NCBI GenBank assembly: GCA_013115125.1
Contig: JABANN010000162.1
Location: 1 to 58,738 of the forward strand
DNA length: 58,738 nt
Reading direction: 5' to 3'
Source: Perkinsus olseni
Taxonomy: Eukaryota > Perkinsozoa > Perkinsida
Within the stretch, counting starts at the first letter, position 1; the number at the start of each line of letters is the position of its first letter. Shown piece after piece: positions 10,510 through 23,658 of this stretch. The notes beneath the pieces are model-generated. The model saw nothing but the letters and a program-made list of their open reading frames with translations, did not search any database and was not told where the DNA came from. A program made the translations under genes and the position numbers.

Positions 10510-13409
10510 ATGACTTACCCCACCCCCCAACCTTCGGTCTCGGCTTATAAGCTATGGACGGCATTCTTCGCCATGATCTGTGCTGCAATCGCGTCGTTCC
10601 CTTATTTTTTCAACCCCGCTAAGAATCAACTATGTGCCACTATTGGGGTAAGCTTCTCATCGCTATTCGTCCTTTTTCGCTTTGACCTTTTCGTCACATT
10701 AACACCTTGGCGGCGAGGCTAGCGAATTCGTATGACAGTATTGGCGTTTCTTCATGTTGCCCGAAACGCTGATGTGCTAGAATGTGCCCGAGTTGCTAGA
10801 ATTTTGCCTCCGCAGTAAGGGTGCTGCTGTCTACTAGACAGTGTCCAGTGTTCCTTTTCAGTTCCTCGCGCCATTCTGCGCTACTATGATGATGCTGAAC
10901 TGGAAGGTGTTCATGGTCACATCTGCGAAGGCCGTTCTCGGTATTTGGCTTGGCATTGGCAACGCCTGCTTGGTACATGTCATCGCCAGTGCTATTGACG
11001 ACGGGCCGTGGTGTCGCATGTGGTCACTCCTTCTCTTCCTGCCCGAGTCGTGGTTTTGGGCCCTATCATTTCAGCCGACCAACACCAAGCTGAGCGATTG
11101 GATAATGCCTCAGGGGATTTTCATACTTTCTACACTCGGCGGTATGTTCTACCCACCAGGCGATTTGTATATGTGCTTGGCAGTGGCCGGGATCTGGGTT
11201 ACCTTCGGTTTCGTCGTGACGTGCGGTGTAGTCACCATACTAAAGTTTACTCACCTGCTACCCCAACCGGGCCCCAATCCGATTGCCCAGTTCGCTGATG
11301 CAGCTGCGAATGTCTTCGAACACGAAAGCGCCCGCTTTCCCGATGTGATGCTCGGCTGTGAAGCCGCTGCCACTTACTACAACGACCTTGACGTGGCAGT
11401 TGAGAGACTGGTCAGCGTACCTCTTCCTCCCAAGGTGCAGGCGGGAGCTTTCGCCATTACAAGCGAGCTTGCATCACTACAAGGTTGTCTTGCCGAAGGG
11501 GAATTCAGCCAAGCCATGATTGACTATGTTTGGAAGCCATTCTGTGCTGAGTTCACCCATCTACGCATAGCAGTTTCCCAAGAACTTCGTGACTGTGCCA
11601 ACGGCAACGCTGAAGTCAGCTCTTATGATCTCGATGACCAGGCTAGGCATTGTCAGAGCTACCTACTTGAGTGCATCGCCAAGAGCAACGCTGAGTGCGC
11701 TCGGGGACACATTGAGTTCCCCTCGGCCGGGGAGCTACTCAGATTCCATTACGTTGTGGGTACGATGCTTTACGTTGCTATGCTTACGGAGGCTTTCCGC
11801 AAGGCGTTAATCGAAGAGATCATTGAAGCCACCAGGCAAAGGAAACTGCAAAACGCTGTAAGTTCACTACGCCATCCGACTTTTCTCGAGGCACCATAGC
11901 TGCCTAGGTCCATGCGCTCATCTGTTCATGCTTCAGGAGACGGCAAGTATGACCATTACCCGTCTAGCGAAGAAGCTGGTGAAAGGAGTCGTTGGGTGGT
12001 GGAAGAAGCCGTTCTGGAATGACAATGAAGGGACCCATACTTTCTGGGAGAGGTTCCAGTATCCTATTCGCCAGCAGTGTTGCTACGTTTTCGTCTGCCT
12101 CCCAATGGTCGTCGGTACCGTTTACAGTGCCAACGTTGGCTATCACGGCTTCTGGTCGGTCATCCCTACTTTTGTGTGCTTCATGCCAACCGCTGGCGCT
12201 ACGCTCGTCAAAGGCAATTATCGTATCATCGGTACCTTCCTTGGAGCCTGTATGGCCATAGTCTGTGTAGCTATCAATCCGCATAATAGGCCTGCTTGGT
12301 TCTGTGAGCTGGTCATGATCACATTCAGCGCGAAACTGGTGAGTCTATACAAAGGCATCTGGTATGCCGCTTGGATGTATTCGATTACCTGGCATATTGT
12401 CGGCTTCAGCTCGGTGCAAGCTCCCCTTGGTGATGACACTATGTTGAAGCAGGCGGCGTGGCGGTTCATTTTCACTTTCGGCGGCACTCTGGCCACATCC
12501 TTCTTCTCGGCCTGCTTCTTCCCCGATATGGCTTCTAGAAGGCTCAGGAGGATATCGGCTGAGACGGTGGTGCAAATTTCGAAGAAGCTGAGCAAGTCCT
12601 TGGACGACATGGTTCGCACGAGGAGCACTACTTCTGAATCTGCAGGCCGACGGAGGGTGAAAGACGCTAGCAGCAGCAGCAGCAGCAGCCTTTACAGTGA
12701 GGAAGCTCTTCTGGATTTGAACATCTTCAGGAACGTCGCCACGATGCACGACTTAGCTGCTGACGCTAAGCCCGAGGTCGTTGTCTACGGAAAGATACCC
12801 CGCGTTATCCCGAAGGTCAGTAAAGACGTGTTGAGGGCACAAGGGGCTATCGACCTGGTTGTGAAGTACAGCGTCAGCTTGTATAACTCCGTGCTCGTCA
12901 CTACACTTGATAGTCACCCAATTCTTGCTGACAGCGACTCGGTCAATCGATTCTCGAGATTCCTGCATCCGATGTGGGAAAAGGTCTCGCAGTTTTCGGA
13001 GGCTCTCAGAGTCTCTGCTAGACGTATGAACGACAGGCTGACTGGCGGTGCTGTGGACGGTGGTCAGCAGGGCATGCCTGATGACCTTCATGTCACCATT
13101 CAGCAGTTCATCGACAACTTCCTCGACATTCGTGAGCGCTTCGTTACGGCCGTGCTGGAGAGAGGCGAGATACCGGAGTCCTTGAGAACCGAGCAGTGCT
13201 TCCAGCTATACCACACCGCCTACGCTTTAGGCAAGTTTGCAGAGAAATGGAATGCTCTTGAAGGTTCTCTGATGAATCGGGAAGTCCCAAGCGGCGAGTT
13301 GACTGCTCTCGCAGTCATCGAAGCCGCTGAGAAGGAAAGGGGCTCTCCCTCTCAAGGTCGAGCAGAGCCGAAGGTCAACCATACTGAGTCGGAATTATCA
13401 CGTCATTGA
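10510..13409 (+). CDS. FUSC/ALMT-like aromatic acid exporter family membrane protein
   Basis: Three exons (10510-10647, 10862-11857, 11937-13409) give 868 residues in phase. Two hydrophobic blocks, about 15-185 and 400-530, are each followed by a soluble helical region, the two-halves pattern of FUSC-family transporters. The second block has KGNYRIIGTFLGA, matching the conserved YRxxGTxxG motif. Members move organic anions or aromatic acids across the plasma or organelle membrane; the substrate here is unknown. A Ser run (about residue 620) and an Arg-rich stretch follow the second membrane block. The acceptor of exon 2 is at 10860-10861 rather than the nearer CAG at 10815, because only the former keeps the frame. 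Confidence 0.85.
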
Positions 13410-13679
13410 GTTTAGCTGAAGCCCTTGGGTCCTTATACCTTTCTACACCATTCTGGTGCTGCTCTCGGTACGGTCATTTAAACTTCTGTTTTTTGTTTTC
13501 TCGAAGCCATCCGATTTCTTCAGAAGAGTGGCTATTAGTAACTTGTAACTCTACAGTCTGTTACCGAATGTATTAGCCTTCGTTCGGGCTCCTACTCTCA
13601 AGGCCTGGCGTTGTCATAGGGGGGGGGGTCCGCTGACAGTCATGTCGCTTGGTGGTCGTATAATTTCATAATCAAACGA

Positions 13680-15617
13680 GCAATGGCTGCCCTATCAGTA
13701 ACTCATGAACGAGCGTTCGCTTCACACGCTCGCTGCTTTTGCGACATCCTTCGTGTGTGGGCTGATGGCGTCTTTTTGACAACTGATGTGTCGGTTGTAG
13801 TTGTGAGTGAAGCAATTAGTGTAATGGCGGGTGCTCACAGCTTCATCAGCGATTCAGCCCTGACGAGGTCTCCTCATTACAGTGAGCACTCAGTACTCGC
13901 CCAGAAGCTGGACGATGTGAGACCGCTCCCAGGCCGCTCGCTCATAGCCCATTGGTGATGCCTCCTTAGTGCTTCTCTTCCTGCCGAGCTGGCAAGTCGC
14001 CGCCCCTGACTCCAACGGTCGTGCAAGATTTGGACTCGGTATCGTACGCCTTGACGTGGACTGCCGACCACGCTGTGCAGGTTGACATTCACTGTGAGTG
14101 GGAGCCTCTGGCCGATCTCTGAATCTTGCTAGGCTCGTGACTTCCTGTACTCTATACAGTGCATGCGGCTGAGCACCTGGGGGAAAGGGGTGTAGCTATG
14201 ATGGCCTCACGGAAGGGCAGTTCTTCGAATCTTACTGCCTAACAGAAATCGCGTCCGAGCAGTGTAATCGGGGTATCCCGATAATTAGATGAATACCGCA
14301 GAAGCTAGTCTCAGTTGACTATCAGCAGTCTCTTGGTGGATCATTCGAGACTAGCGTGAGACGATATCTGTATAACGACATGGGGCGTGCGAGCCTGCGA
14401 CACGACAACAGGCAGATGCCAACGACTAGTCCTCATTAGTGCTTCTCTCAGGCCCGTACATTCTGCCAAGCATTGTGACCAATTTCGTCAACTCGATTTT
14501 GCAGGATATCTTCTCGGACATCACGCCACTGGAAGGTTCAGTCGGAATCCGTCTGAGACTCCCGCGGTAAGGCACACTCTCCTGTCCCTTACCGCACCAT
14601 GCCTACTTGCTACCGGAGAACTTCTGGGAAGTCGAGAGGTTTTCAGGTCCTTCCGCGACAAGAACGCTGTAGCGGAGCTTCTCCAGTCGAGGACTCGAAT
14701 GCTATCATCGTGGCTAGAGAGAATCTTGCAGTGCGAAAAACCAGTGCTTCGACACTCTTTTCGATCGGCCATTCAGGTCGGTCGTCAATCAAAAGTCAAG
14801 TGGAGACGCCGAAGCGGTCAGCTGCAGTTTGCTCCATCCTAACCTGTCGACATGGACTGACCCTCGCCGCAGGGTCGTTGGTTTGGTCTCTTTGATACCG
14901 GTTAGACTGCCATCGTTGGCTCCTGAGTCTCTTGCTGCAGAGATCTCGGCGCTTCCTGCTGGTCGAGAGATGGGCTTTGGCTCAGGCACGCCGTGTGAAT
15001 CCTAACGTTGGGTGGGCCCTACTGGAGGCAGCAATTCAATCGCAAAGTGATGTCGCTGACTGACGTACAGAGCGATGTAGCTTGTCCTCTCTGCAGCTTC
15101 CCTCAGCACAAGTCATCAGGAGTGCCTCAAAATCGGTTTCAGTCGGACTGACGCTGAAGGTGAGCGCCGCTCGGAGATCAGCGACGGTAACTTCCAGTGT
15201 GCATGCCAGCATTTCGTCAGATATCCCGTTTCCGCAAGAGTGTTCGCAGCTCCTCGGTAGTGTGCCGAGCCAAGCCGGGGGACCTCAGACCGGCCGAGAG
15301 TATCGCTACCTGCACATAAGTGATAGTCGCTATTAGTCCCTTTGAAATAGCGCATAGTGTTCTTTTGAAGGTGTCAACTGTGAGCTTGTCTATGATAAAT
15401 TTGAAGAAGAAGAAGAGATTTCTGCACTCCTGGATGAGCGTATGTTGGATCTGCTCGCTTCGTTAACTTATCCTGATTAGTCGTGAACCTCCGTCACACT
15501 GTGGACCATATCGTTCGAACGGGACTCATCGAGATCACGGCAGCTAGCCGTGTTGGTGCTGAAGGCGTTATCCGGAAGGTTCGAGAAGGCCGGCCAGCAG
15601 CAGTAGCTCATGCATGA
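13680..15617 (+). CDS. Unresolved multi-exon gene, possibly SMP/lipid-transfer-like
   Basis: Several coding-quality stretches on the plus strand are bounded by AG and GT. They include 13998-14093 (PLTPTVVQDLDS, ALTWTADHAVQVDI), 14452-14570 (GPYILPSIVTNFVNSILQDI), 14906-15060 (RRVNPNVGWALLEAA), about 15367-15440 (acidic, EEEEEISALLDER) and about 15482-15617 with a TGA at the end. The first two resemble the beta strands and end helix of SMP domains such as in extended synaptotagmins, and the last could belong to a C2-like segment. The similarity is weak, the phases were not all reconciled and no start is certain. It may be one gene, two genes or a decaying gene. Confidence 0.3.
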
Positions 15618-16818
15618 AAGAGTTGCACGGTTTCATGAGCTGTGTTGACGTTGGATTACCGAGTGGGTAGGCAGGCTAGAGCCTAGCGTGAATTCCAGTG
15701 TAGAAGCTGAGGGCAATGAATCATTGCCAATGATGCAGAGTGGCTGTATCGCCGACTAGAATGCCACGACAGACAGCTGTGTTGTCGGCTAAGCCGGCCA
15801 TATCAATCAAATACAACAGCAAACCACATACATCACCGTACATCGCGGAGGACAAGTTAACGCGCAGAAAAGCTGGCACTCCACTGTCTGCTAGATAGCG
15901 ATGTGTGGCCGCTGAAGGGCCGTTCCATTCACACTTACTCGAGCGCCTGAAGTAGATGATGTACAGTACATCTACGGGAAACGGCAGGTTTTTCATTCAA
16001 GTTACAAAAGCGCCCCTCCGAGGGACTCCCTCGGGAATCTAAGGAGCGTCTCCCTACAGCACTCTGTTCCACGAGAACTAAGAAGCAGTCTTTCAAGAAC
16101 GCTCCACGTGGAGAGCTACAATTCTTGCTCTCTGGGCCTGGAACATCGTGCTGTACATGGCATTGTCGCCACGTATCCTACAGCCCTAATGGCTGAGCCC
16201 TCCCCTAGGGCCATAAGTGAAAGAAGTTCGACGTGCACCGGAAAGGCGTTGGATAGAACGTACCGTACAAAGCAGACAGAAGTGCTGGAGGGTTGTGCTG
16301 GAAAACGGTGCTCCACGTTCAGTGGAAAAGAGGCGGGGCGATTAACTAGTGCGACCCCTACACGGTTGCAAGTTGCAGCCCGAAGCTGAGCGATAGAACC
16401 GAATACCTGACTTTCACTGCCGGTGACAGCTAGAGGTGTCAGTATCGCCATAGTGGAATATCAGCAGCCTGCATCGCTGGCAAGGCCATCGGCCTCCGGC
16501 TAGCGGCAACTGTGCCACATGACCTGTATCTTGCGGCCGAAGTCTGGGCCAGACTGTCTGGTGGTGAGTTGGTTTAGCTCAGCTACTGATGGCTTCATCA
16601 ATGATGGTCTCGGGTTTTCAGAGGTTATCTTTTCCGTACTTCCGTCTTCATTGTGAACTGCGGGAACCGGCGGTGCATGGTCAGAAAGGCGAGAACAGTG
16701 AAGTAGACAATCTCTCACTGGCCGTAAGAATGGAGACAACGGCGAAAGCGACGTGCATGTCCTCAGGGCAGCTGGGCGGGTACGTTAGGGATTCATCCAG
16801 CTTTAACTTCAACATAAG
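15618..16818. other. Intergenic, upstream of cathepsin copy 1
   Basis: No coding frame here has a recognisable product. The last 15 bases before the protease ATG are shared with the inverted copy at 23659-23673, and similarity ends upstream of that. The two protease copies therefore use different upstream sequence. Confidence 0.35.
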
Positions 16819-18381
16819 ATGCACTCCCTCGTTGTGCTCATCTCGTGTGTTCTGCTCTCAGCCGGCGACGATATCGGCGAGGCTTATGAGCAGTACAAAC
16901 AGAAGTAAGTTCCACTCCGTTCAACGGAGTCCGTTGCTGTTGACCTAGTACACTACGCCCTCTACAGATATAATCTCCACTTCAACTCCTCAGAAGATGC
17001 ATTTAGGAAAGGCATTTTCGCAGAGAGCTTTGCTCGCATAGCCGAAGTCAATGGGCGCAATGACGGTGTTATTATTAACTGCTTCTGAGGATTGAGGAGC
17101 GTTGCTGCCTTAGGCTCGTCATATGAACTGGGAATCACCGAGTTCGCCGCGATGACTGATGATGAGTTCAACAACCTGCTTGTTTGCAACGACCATATCT
17201 CGCCTCCAGTCGCCAGGATTATCTATCCTCATTCCAAAGAGGGTCAGCGTGTGTTTGTGAGGAGCCTTTGTCTAGTTGTGCTGAACTCAAAGGTATTCGT
17301 CACAAGGATAAACTGAGGGTCGTGTCTCCACCCAAGAGTGTGGATTGGCGAAGTGCCGGCGCCGTGGCTCCTGTTCGCAAACAGAACGGCTGTGGCTGCT
17401 GCTACGCTATGGCGACTACCGGTAAGTGTTCTCGTTATCCCTTGCTAGTAGTCGCTGGTTAACTTACACAGAGGCTACCGAAGGCATCCTCCAGATCAAG
17501 ACGAAGAAGCTCATCCCGTTGTCGGTACAACAGATAGTCGACTGCAGCTCCTCTTCCCCCTTCGGAAATGAGTACGTGGCTGGTTCCCATTGAGGTGCTC
17601 TCCAAGGACCCTCTCGTCCCATTTAGCGGCTGCAAGGGAGGCTTCCAAGTGAATTCGTATTACTACATCGAGGAGAGAGGTATTGTGTCGGAGTCCTCCT
17701 ACCCCTACGTCGCAGCAGCTGGGGCTTGCAAGACAAGCATAACTAGGGATGTTCACAAGCAGTGTCTAGGGGTGAGCTTGCTCGTAGCATAACTTCATCA
17801 AGCATCCTATGTTCAGCCCGGCGATTTGCTGGGGTGGTGGCCCGTCAAGGAAGGCGACGGCGAGGAGCTGCTGGAAGGCGTCGCTAAACAGCCAGTGTCT
17901 GCGATTATCAATGCCAATCCTGCGGACTTCAAACTTTACAAGAGTGGAATTTACGAATGTGAGCCTTACTTGCCGATCGGAAACTTGATGACAGCCCAAT
18001 CTTTCTGCGCCATAAGTATGGGTAGACTTTGATTACCCCACTTTTGCTTTAGCTGAGTTCTGCGATTCTTCCGCGATTTCACACAGCGTCCTCATTACTG
18101 GGTATGGAACGGATGAGAAGGGCTTGAAGTAGGTTTGGTCGCTTCGGTTTTGCCCTCCTGCGTTCTTTCCACAGTTACTGGGAGATCAAAAACTCTTGGG
18201 GTACTGAGTGGGGGATGGCGGGGTACGGTCGATTGGTTCGTGGGGAGGGCGGTGAAGGTGAGTGCTTCTGCGCTACGGAATTCACTGGTATCTTCCATCT
18301 CAAGGTGAATGCGGCATCTTAAAGCAGGCCTACTATCCCCTCCTGGCCGACGAACTCGAGCCGGGCGAGCAGTGCGTGTGA
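16819..18381 (+). CDS. Papain-family (C1A) cysteine protease, cathepsin-like, copy 1
   Basis: Ten exons: 16819-16904, 16968-17065, 17114-17242, 17293-17421, 17472-17571, 17627-17771, 17817-17958, 18053-18128, 18175-18257, 18305-18381. They give 354 residues. A signal peptide (MHSLVVLISCVLLSAG) is followed by an I29 inhibitor prodomain (EAYEQYKQK, LGITEFAAMTDDEF) and the mature enzyme from about PPKSVDWRSAGAV. The oxyanion Gln135 and catalytic Cys141 lie in KQNGCGCCYAM, His287 in SHSVLITGYG and Asn308 in KNSWG, so the triad is intact. The usual Trp after the catalytic Cys is Tyr and the Ser before it is Cys. It should be secreted or lysosomal. Introns are 45 to 93 bases; intron 1 holds a 17-base palindrome. 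Confidence 0.92.
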
Positions 18382-18623
18382 ACATCGTATTATAAGACAG
18401 ATGTAGCTCTATGCAGCCCGAATGATGACTGTTCGAAAGCTACCCTACTTTTTCAAACTCTTTAAGAAGACTTCTTAGGACTACTAAAAGGATAATTCTT
18501 TCAGAATGATGGTTTGAAATTCTTGAAGAATTCCAGAGGATACTTTCCTTCTTGTTTTTCGGCCTGTTCAGTCGTTGAGCTAAGAGCGGCAAATGCTCCC
18601 TCCGGTTGATCGAACAGTGTAGT

Positions 18624-18740
18624 GACTCTTACCGGTCAGAGCAGTTGTGTTATGACTCTTACCGGTCAGAGCAGTTGTGTTATGACTCTTACCGGTCAGA
18701 GCAGTGTAATGACTCTTACCGGTCAGAGCAGTTGTGTTAT
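18624..18740. repeat. Minisatellite, four units of 27-30 bases
   Basis: Units start at 18624, 18654, 18684 and 18711. The core GACTCTTACCGGTCAGAGCA is identical in all four; the third unit lacks three bases near its end. There are no spacers, so this is a tandem repeat and not a CRISPR array. It lies about 240 bases after the stop of protease copy 1. Confidence 0.9.
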
Positions 18741-21700
18741 GAAAATCGCCAGATAGAAACATCTATTACTCGTTGCTCGGCCATAAGTTCTCACTCAACA
18801 CCCGTGTATCTGGGAGGTGTCGAGGCCCGTAAGATGAGCAGACAGGGCGAATAGCGACTTTGGTGAGAAAGGCGTGAATTATAGAAGACGCCTCCATCCA
18901 CTGCCAGTGGCAACCGAATCATTTGTTGTTCCATCACGCGATGCTTATTACCACAATTTACTGAACGTTGTTGAGATGATCTCAATGAGATCAAACAGGT
19001 CACGCGCGAATGACTTCACAAAGCATTCAAGAGAAACCTAATTCGGGGACGTGCCCCGGTAGCAGTTTTTCATCCGAAAATCATCACTCGACTCGTCCAG
19101 CTCTGCCGATCGGATCTCCGGCCAATGACCTCGGGCTATCCAGTGGATGGCACCCACCAACAGCTGGGGATTGCCGCGCGGGCGATCGAGCCACGGATCA
19201 ATGTTTGCACTACTCCACACTACGCAGGCTTCACGAAACCTTTGTCGCTCTCCGGTAGACGGAATCTGTAGCCCTCACAGTATGGTTGCGTGCAGCTTTA
19301 GTCAGCCTGAGTTAGCAAGTGCTTACTTGAGTGCTCCCGATGTCTGTGGCGCAACTGCCTTTACCGACTAACCTGATGCTCGCACGCACTGCAAGCCGCG
19401 GTGGGGTTCCGCAGCCAGGATAGGATGGCACTGCTATCATAGCAGCTTGCCTCGGAATGCCGCTTTACCTTGAGAAAAGAGATATCAGCAAGCTTCGTAC
19501 CGTTGAAGGGCTCACCAGATGGTGTGCGATGGTGACAACATCGCCTGCCGCGATCCGCTCCCCATGACTCCTTGAACTCCCAGTATCAACCGAAAGAGCG
19601 CAAAGCCCGTGACTCTGTGAGCACACAAGCAGGTTATAAGAACTTGGTTGTTTGCTCACACACTCACTGGCCAACCCACACAACCCTCAGAGGCTTGTGA
19701 CAACCTTCGTGCCTCCTAGGGGTAGCAGTTACGGTTCCTGTATTACTCATCAATGATTAGACTAAATTCCAATGAATGCTAAATTATATTCAATGCGAAA
19801 TTTGCAGGCTCGCAGAAAGTTATACCAACGATTTGTCAATATCGCAACCAAAGAATGTTGCTGAAAGCTCAGTTGTGCTCAGTTGCTGATAGCGTAACAG
19901 GTTCAATAGGCGTTCTTAGTCGGTGAGTCACCGCAGCTCTGTCCGCCCTCCCTTGGCTGAACGCGACGCGCTGCAGGCTATGAAAGAAAAATTGTGAAAA
20001 TGTGGATCGCCGCTGTCCGACAGTGGCACTCACGATATCTGCACACCTCGTGACTGAACGTACCTGCACAGAAACGCTGCACCGTATCGCAGGTTTACGT
20101 CTTCCCCACGAAGGCCTCATCGCAGTTGCGAAGTCCACATACTTATCCGAAGGAGGTGATAATGATGATTATCATGTACCCCATCTCGGCCATATCTGAA
20201 CTGAGTTATTTCAAATTGAATTATCGAGGTTGGGTTCATCTAACTATGTTGCTTAAATTAACTTTATCCAAATTACTGAGTGAGATTCAATCCTTCTGCT
20301 AACAATCACACTGTATAGTGGTCATCCGGGTAGCTTAAGTCCGATAATAATATCGGTGAATGATACCAGTAGGGTCCTACTGGATTTTTGTGGATAAATC
20401 GTGGCGTCTTTAACCAGCGTTAGCGATAATTATTTCACCCTTCTGCTCAGATGGTGTACTCAGTACAGCGCAGTCTGTACTGTTATGGAACGAACCTCAT
20501 AACTACCCGGTGTGTAATAGTTGAGATTCTCAACTTGAGAAAGTTGAACCATGGAACTTCCTCAACTCGCAGCTTGTACGATCCCATCCCACTGTGAGGT
20601 GGCACCTCACAGAGGAAGTTATATTAACGTTCACGTCGGTTTCTCTCAGGTCACAGATTGTGTTTAATCATCAGGATTCCATGTCAGAGAGTTATGAGTC
20701 AAGAAGTCTATGGAGGCCGCCGATGTCGTCTGCCGCCGCACGAAGTTCACGATAGGAGGTCACGCTGTTTTTCAGCTTTGGACCAAAGTCTTTGGAATAC
20801 GACTGCGGAAAGTTCACCCTAAGGACTTCCTCAGTACTCCACACTGTGGAGTCCACAGCCTGGTGTCCTAGGTCTTCACTCTTGCGTGAAGGTACAACAA
20901 GGTAATGGTAAACGGAGAACTTCTTTGAAAGAAGCCCATGAGAAAGGATCCGTCGAGGTGGCGAGCATTTCGTAGCTATGAGCTAGCTTCTCATTGTACC
21001 CACGAAAGTGTTCAACACCGTTGAGGAGAGAGAACTTTCCACAATGACACGAACGAACGATTTCCACACTTTCATCGTTCCAGACCCGAGACGTACATCG
21101 TCGTGCGTACAGATGAACTGTGGCTACTGAACTGAGCGATGGCGATATCATCGGCCCCGAAGCGAGAGAAGCAGGACTTACCGGTAAGGGTGGAGCAACC
21201 TACAACAAGGCCGCTTCCGAAACAGCTCGTCTTCGATAAAAGTGTGGATATTGACGTATTAAATACGTCGTATTCTGCCCCTTATCCAAGCCCAATCTGA
21301 GGGAGACGGCTATGTGGGCCGCTATGTGCCCCATTGCGTTCACTTACGACTCTGTCACACACCGCAGGGGATGCGGGTGACATGCTCGCCGAGCATCGCT
21401 CGGGGATTGAACATGGAACCATAAGCACAGCGGTCTGTCACACTGGCCAACTCATCCGCATTGGTATTGGAAAAGTTGGAGAACTCAATGTTCTTGAGTT
21501 ACTAAATGTGAGTAGCATCTAGCGGGGTCCTTTCCGTCGGAAAGTTTACGACATTGCAGCCTCCGAAACCGGGCTTCCGAACATTACGATGTGCGAATGA
21601 GCTAGGGAGTTTGAAGGAAGGCGACCTATTCTAACTGCACGCACGAAGCTTAGCAGCCCTCAAGTCGGAGCCTTCGTCCAAGGTCTTTCGACCACGGGAG

Positions 21701-22084
21701 ATTAATCCTAATCCTCGAGAATCTTGAGTCAAGATTAAGGCTCTCGCCTCGAGAGTGTTGAACTGATGGCTCAAACTCAAAGCATTCAAGCCAGTGGCCT
21801 AGCGACGAGCATTGGATGCTTCCATTTTTGGATTTTCATAACACAACTGCTCTCACTAGAAAGATTCGTCATTTACTGGATCAAGCGAAATTGCCGTTCT
21901 TTGCCTAACGGCCGGATATGTCGGAAATTGAAGGAGGAAGAGTATCTTCTGAACTTCTCAAAAAGTTTGCAAAAATGAGCAGTGGCCGCGGCTACCCTCT
22001 TCAAGAGGTAGCTTTCGGAGTCGGCCATAGATCCACATTTGTGACGTCGTTATCGTCACGGTGATCGGTCTACTAATACGATGC
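18741..22084. other. Gene-poor spacer between the inverted protease copies
   Basis: No frame has a recognisable product. The DNA holds many short perfect palindromes with a one- or two-base centre, for example 18898-18910, 18971-18985, 20366-20383, 20592-20612, 20836-20852, 20920-20934, 21253-21269, 21382-21396, 21530-21544 and 21720-21736. Their sequences are unrelated to each other. Confidence 0.6.
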
Positions 22085-23658
22085 TTACAGGCATTGCTCG
22101 CCAGGATGGACTTCGTCAGCCAGGAGAGGATAGTAAGCCTGCCTCAAGATGCCGCATTCACCTTGAGATGGAAGATACAAGTGAGATTCCTAGCACAGTG
22201 CTAGAAGCGCTAGAGAGCTCACCATCACCGCCCTTTCCGCGAATCAATCGGCCGTACCCCGCCATCCCCCACTCGGTGCCCCAGGAGTTTTTGAACTCCC
22301 AGTATCTGCGGCAAGAGCACAAAAGAAACAAAACTGATCGACCAAACCTACTTCGTGCCGTGCTCATCCTCTCCATATCCAGTGATGAGGACGCTGTGTG
22401 AAGCCTTAGAAGAAACGCAGGCGCCGGCTGAAACAAAAGGTGGCCAATCAAGCCCACCCACTCTAGTCGATCAGAAGCAGGTTACAGATTAGGCGGTGCC
22501 GATGGTCAATCGAAGCCTTACATTTGTAAATTCCTCCCTTGTAAAGTTTGAAGTCCGCAGGATAGGCATCGATGATCGCAGACACCGGCTGTTTAGCGAC
22601 GCTTTTCAGCATCTCCTCAATGTCGCCTTCCTTGATAGTCCACCAACCGATCAAGTCATCGGGCTGAACATAGGATGCTTGATGAAGTTATGCTACGAGC
22701 AAGCTCACCCCTAGACACTGCTTGTGAACATCCCGAGTTATGCTTTTCTTACAAGCCCCAGCTGCTGCGACGTAGGGGTAGGAGGACTCCGACACAATAC
22801 CTCTCTCCTCGATGTAGTAATACGAATTCACTTGGAAGCCTCCCTTGCAGCCGCTAAATGGGACGAGAGGGTCCTTGGAGAGCACCTCAATGGGAACCAG
22901 CCACGTACTCATTTCCGAAGGGGGAAGAGGAGCTGCAGTCGACTATCTGTTGTACCGACAATGGGACGAGCTTCTTCGTCTTGATCTGGAGGATGCCTTC
23001 GGTAGCCTCTGTGTAAGTTAACCAGCGACTACTAGCAAGGGATAACGAGAACACTCACCGGTAGTCGCCATAGCGTAGCAGCAGCCACAGCCGTTCTGTT
23101 TGCGAACAGGAGCCACGGCGCCGGCACTTCGCCAATCCACACTCTTGGGTGGAGCCGAGAATCTCAGTTTATCCTTGTGACGAATACCTTTGAGTTCAGC
23201 ACAACTAGACAAAGGCTCCTCACAAACACACGCTGACCCTCTTTGGAATGAGGATAGATAATCCTGGCGACTGGAGGCGAGATATGGTCGTTGCAAACAA
23301 GCAGGTTGTTGAACTCCTCATCAGTCATCGCGGCGAACTCGGTGATTCCCAGTTCATATGACGAGCCTAAGGCAGCAACGCTCCTCAATCCTCAGAAGCA
23401 GTTAATAATAACACCGTCATTGCGCTCATCGACTTCGACTACGCGAGCAAAGCTCTCTGCGAAAATGCCTTTCCTAAACGCATCTTCTGAGGAGTTGAAG
23501 TGGAGATTATATCTGTAGAGGGCGTAGTGTAGGTCAACAGCAACGGACTCCGTTGAACGGAGTGGAACTTACTTCTGTTTGTACTGCTCATAAGCCTCGC
23601 CGATATCGTCGCCGGCTGAGAGCAGAACACACGAGATGAGCACAACGAGGGAGTGCAT
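22085..23658 (-). CDS. Papain-family (C1A) cysteine protease, cathepsin-like, copy 2
   Basis: Inverted paralogue of copy 1 with the same ten-exon structure, ATG at 23658 and TAA at 22085. The signal peptide, I29 prodomain and the catalytic Cys (GCGCCYAM), His (SHSVLITGYG) and Asn (KNSWG) are all kept, so it looks active. The C-terminal part differs: DDLIGWWTIKEGDIEEML replaces the corresponding copy 1 stretch, and the segment before the active-site His reads GACVSSKASHSV. Different substrate or inhibitor preference is possible (inference). Intron 9 is about 14 bases longer than in copy 1, and the extra sequence contains the palindrome CTAGCACAGTGCTAG (22190-22204). Confidence 0.9.

Noticed and set aside
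10037-10588. 183-codon minus-strand frame upstream of the FUSC gene
   Set aside because: It contains the tRNA-like element and part of FUSC exon 1 in antisense, and has no domain.
18624-18740. Regular repeat that could suggest a CRISPR array
   Set aside because: Units are contiguous with no spacers and the genome is eukaryotic; it is a minisatellite.
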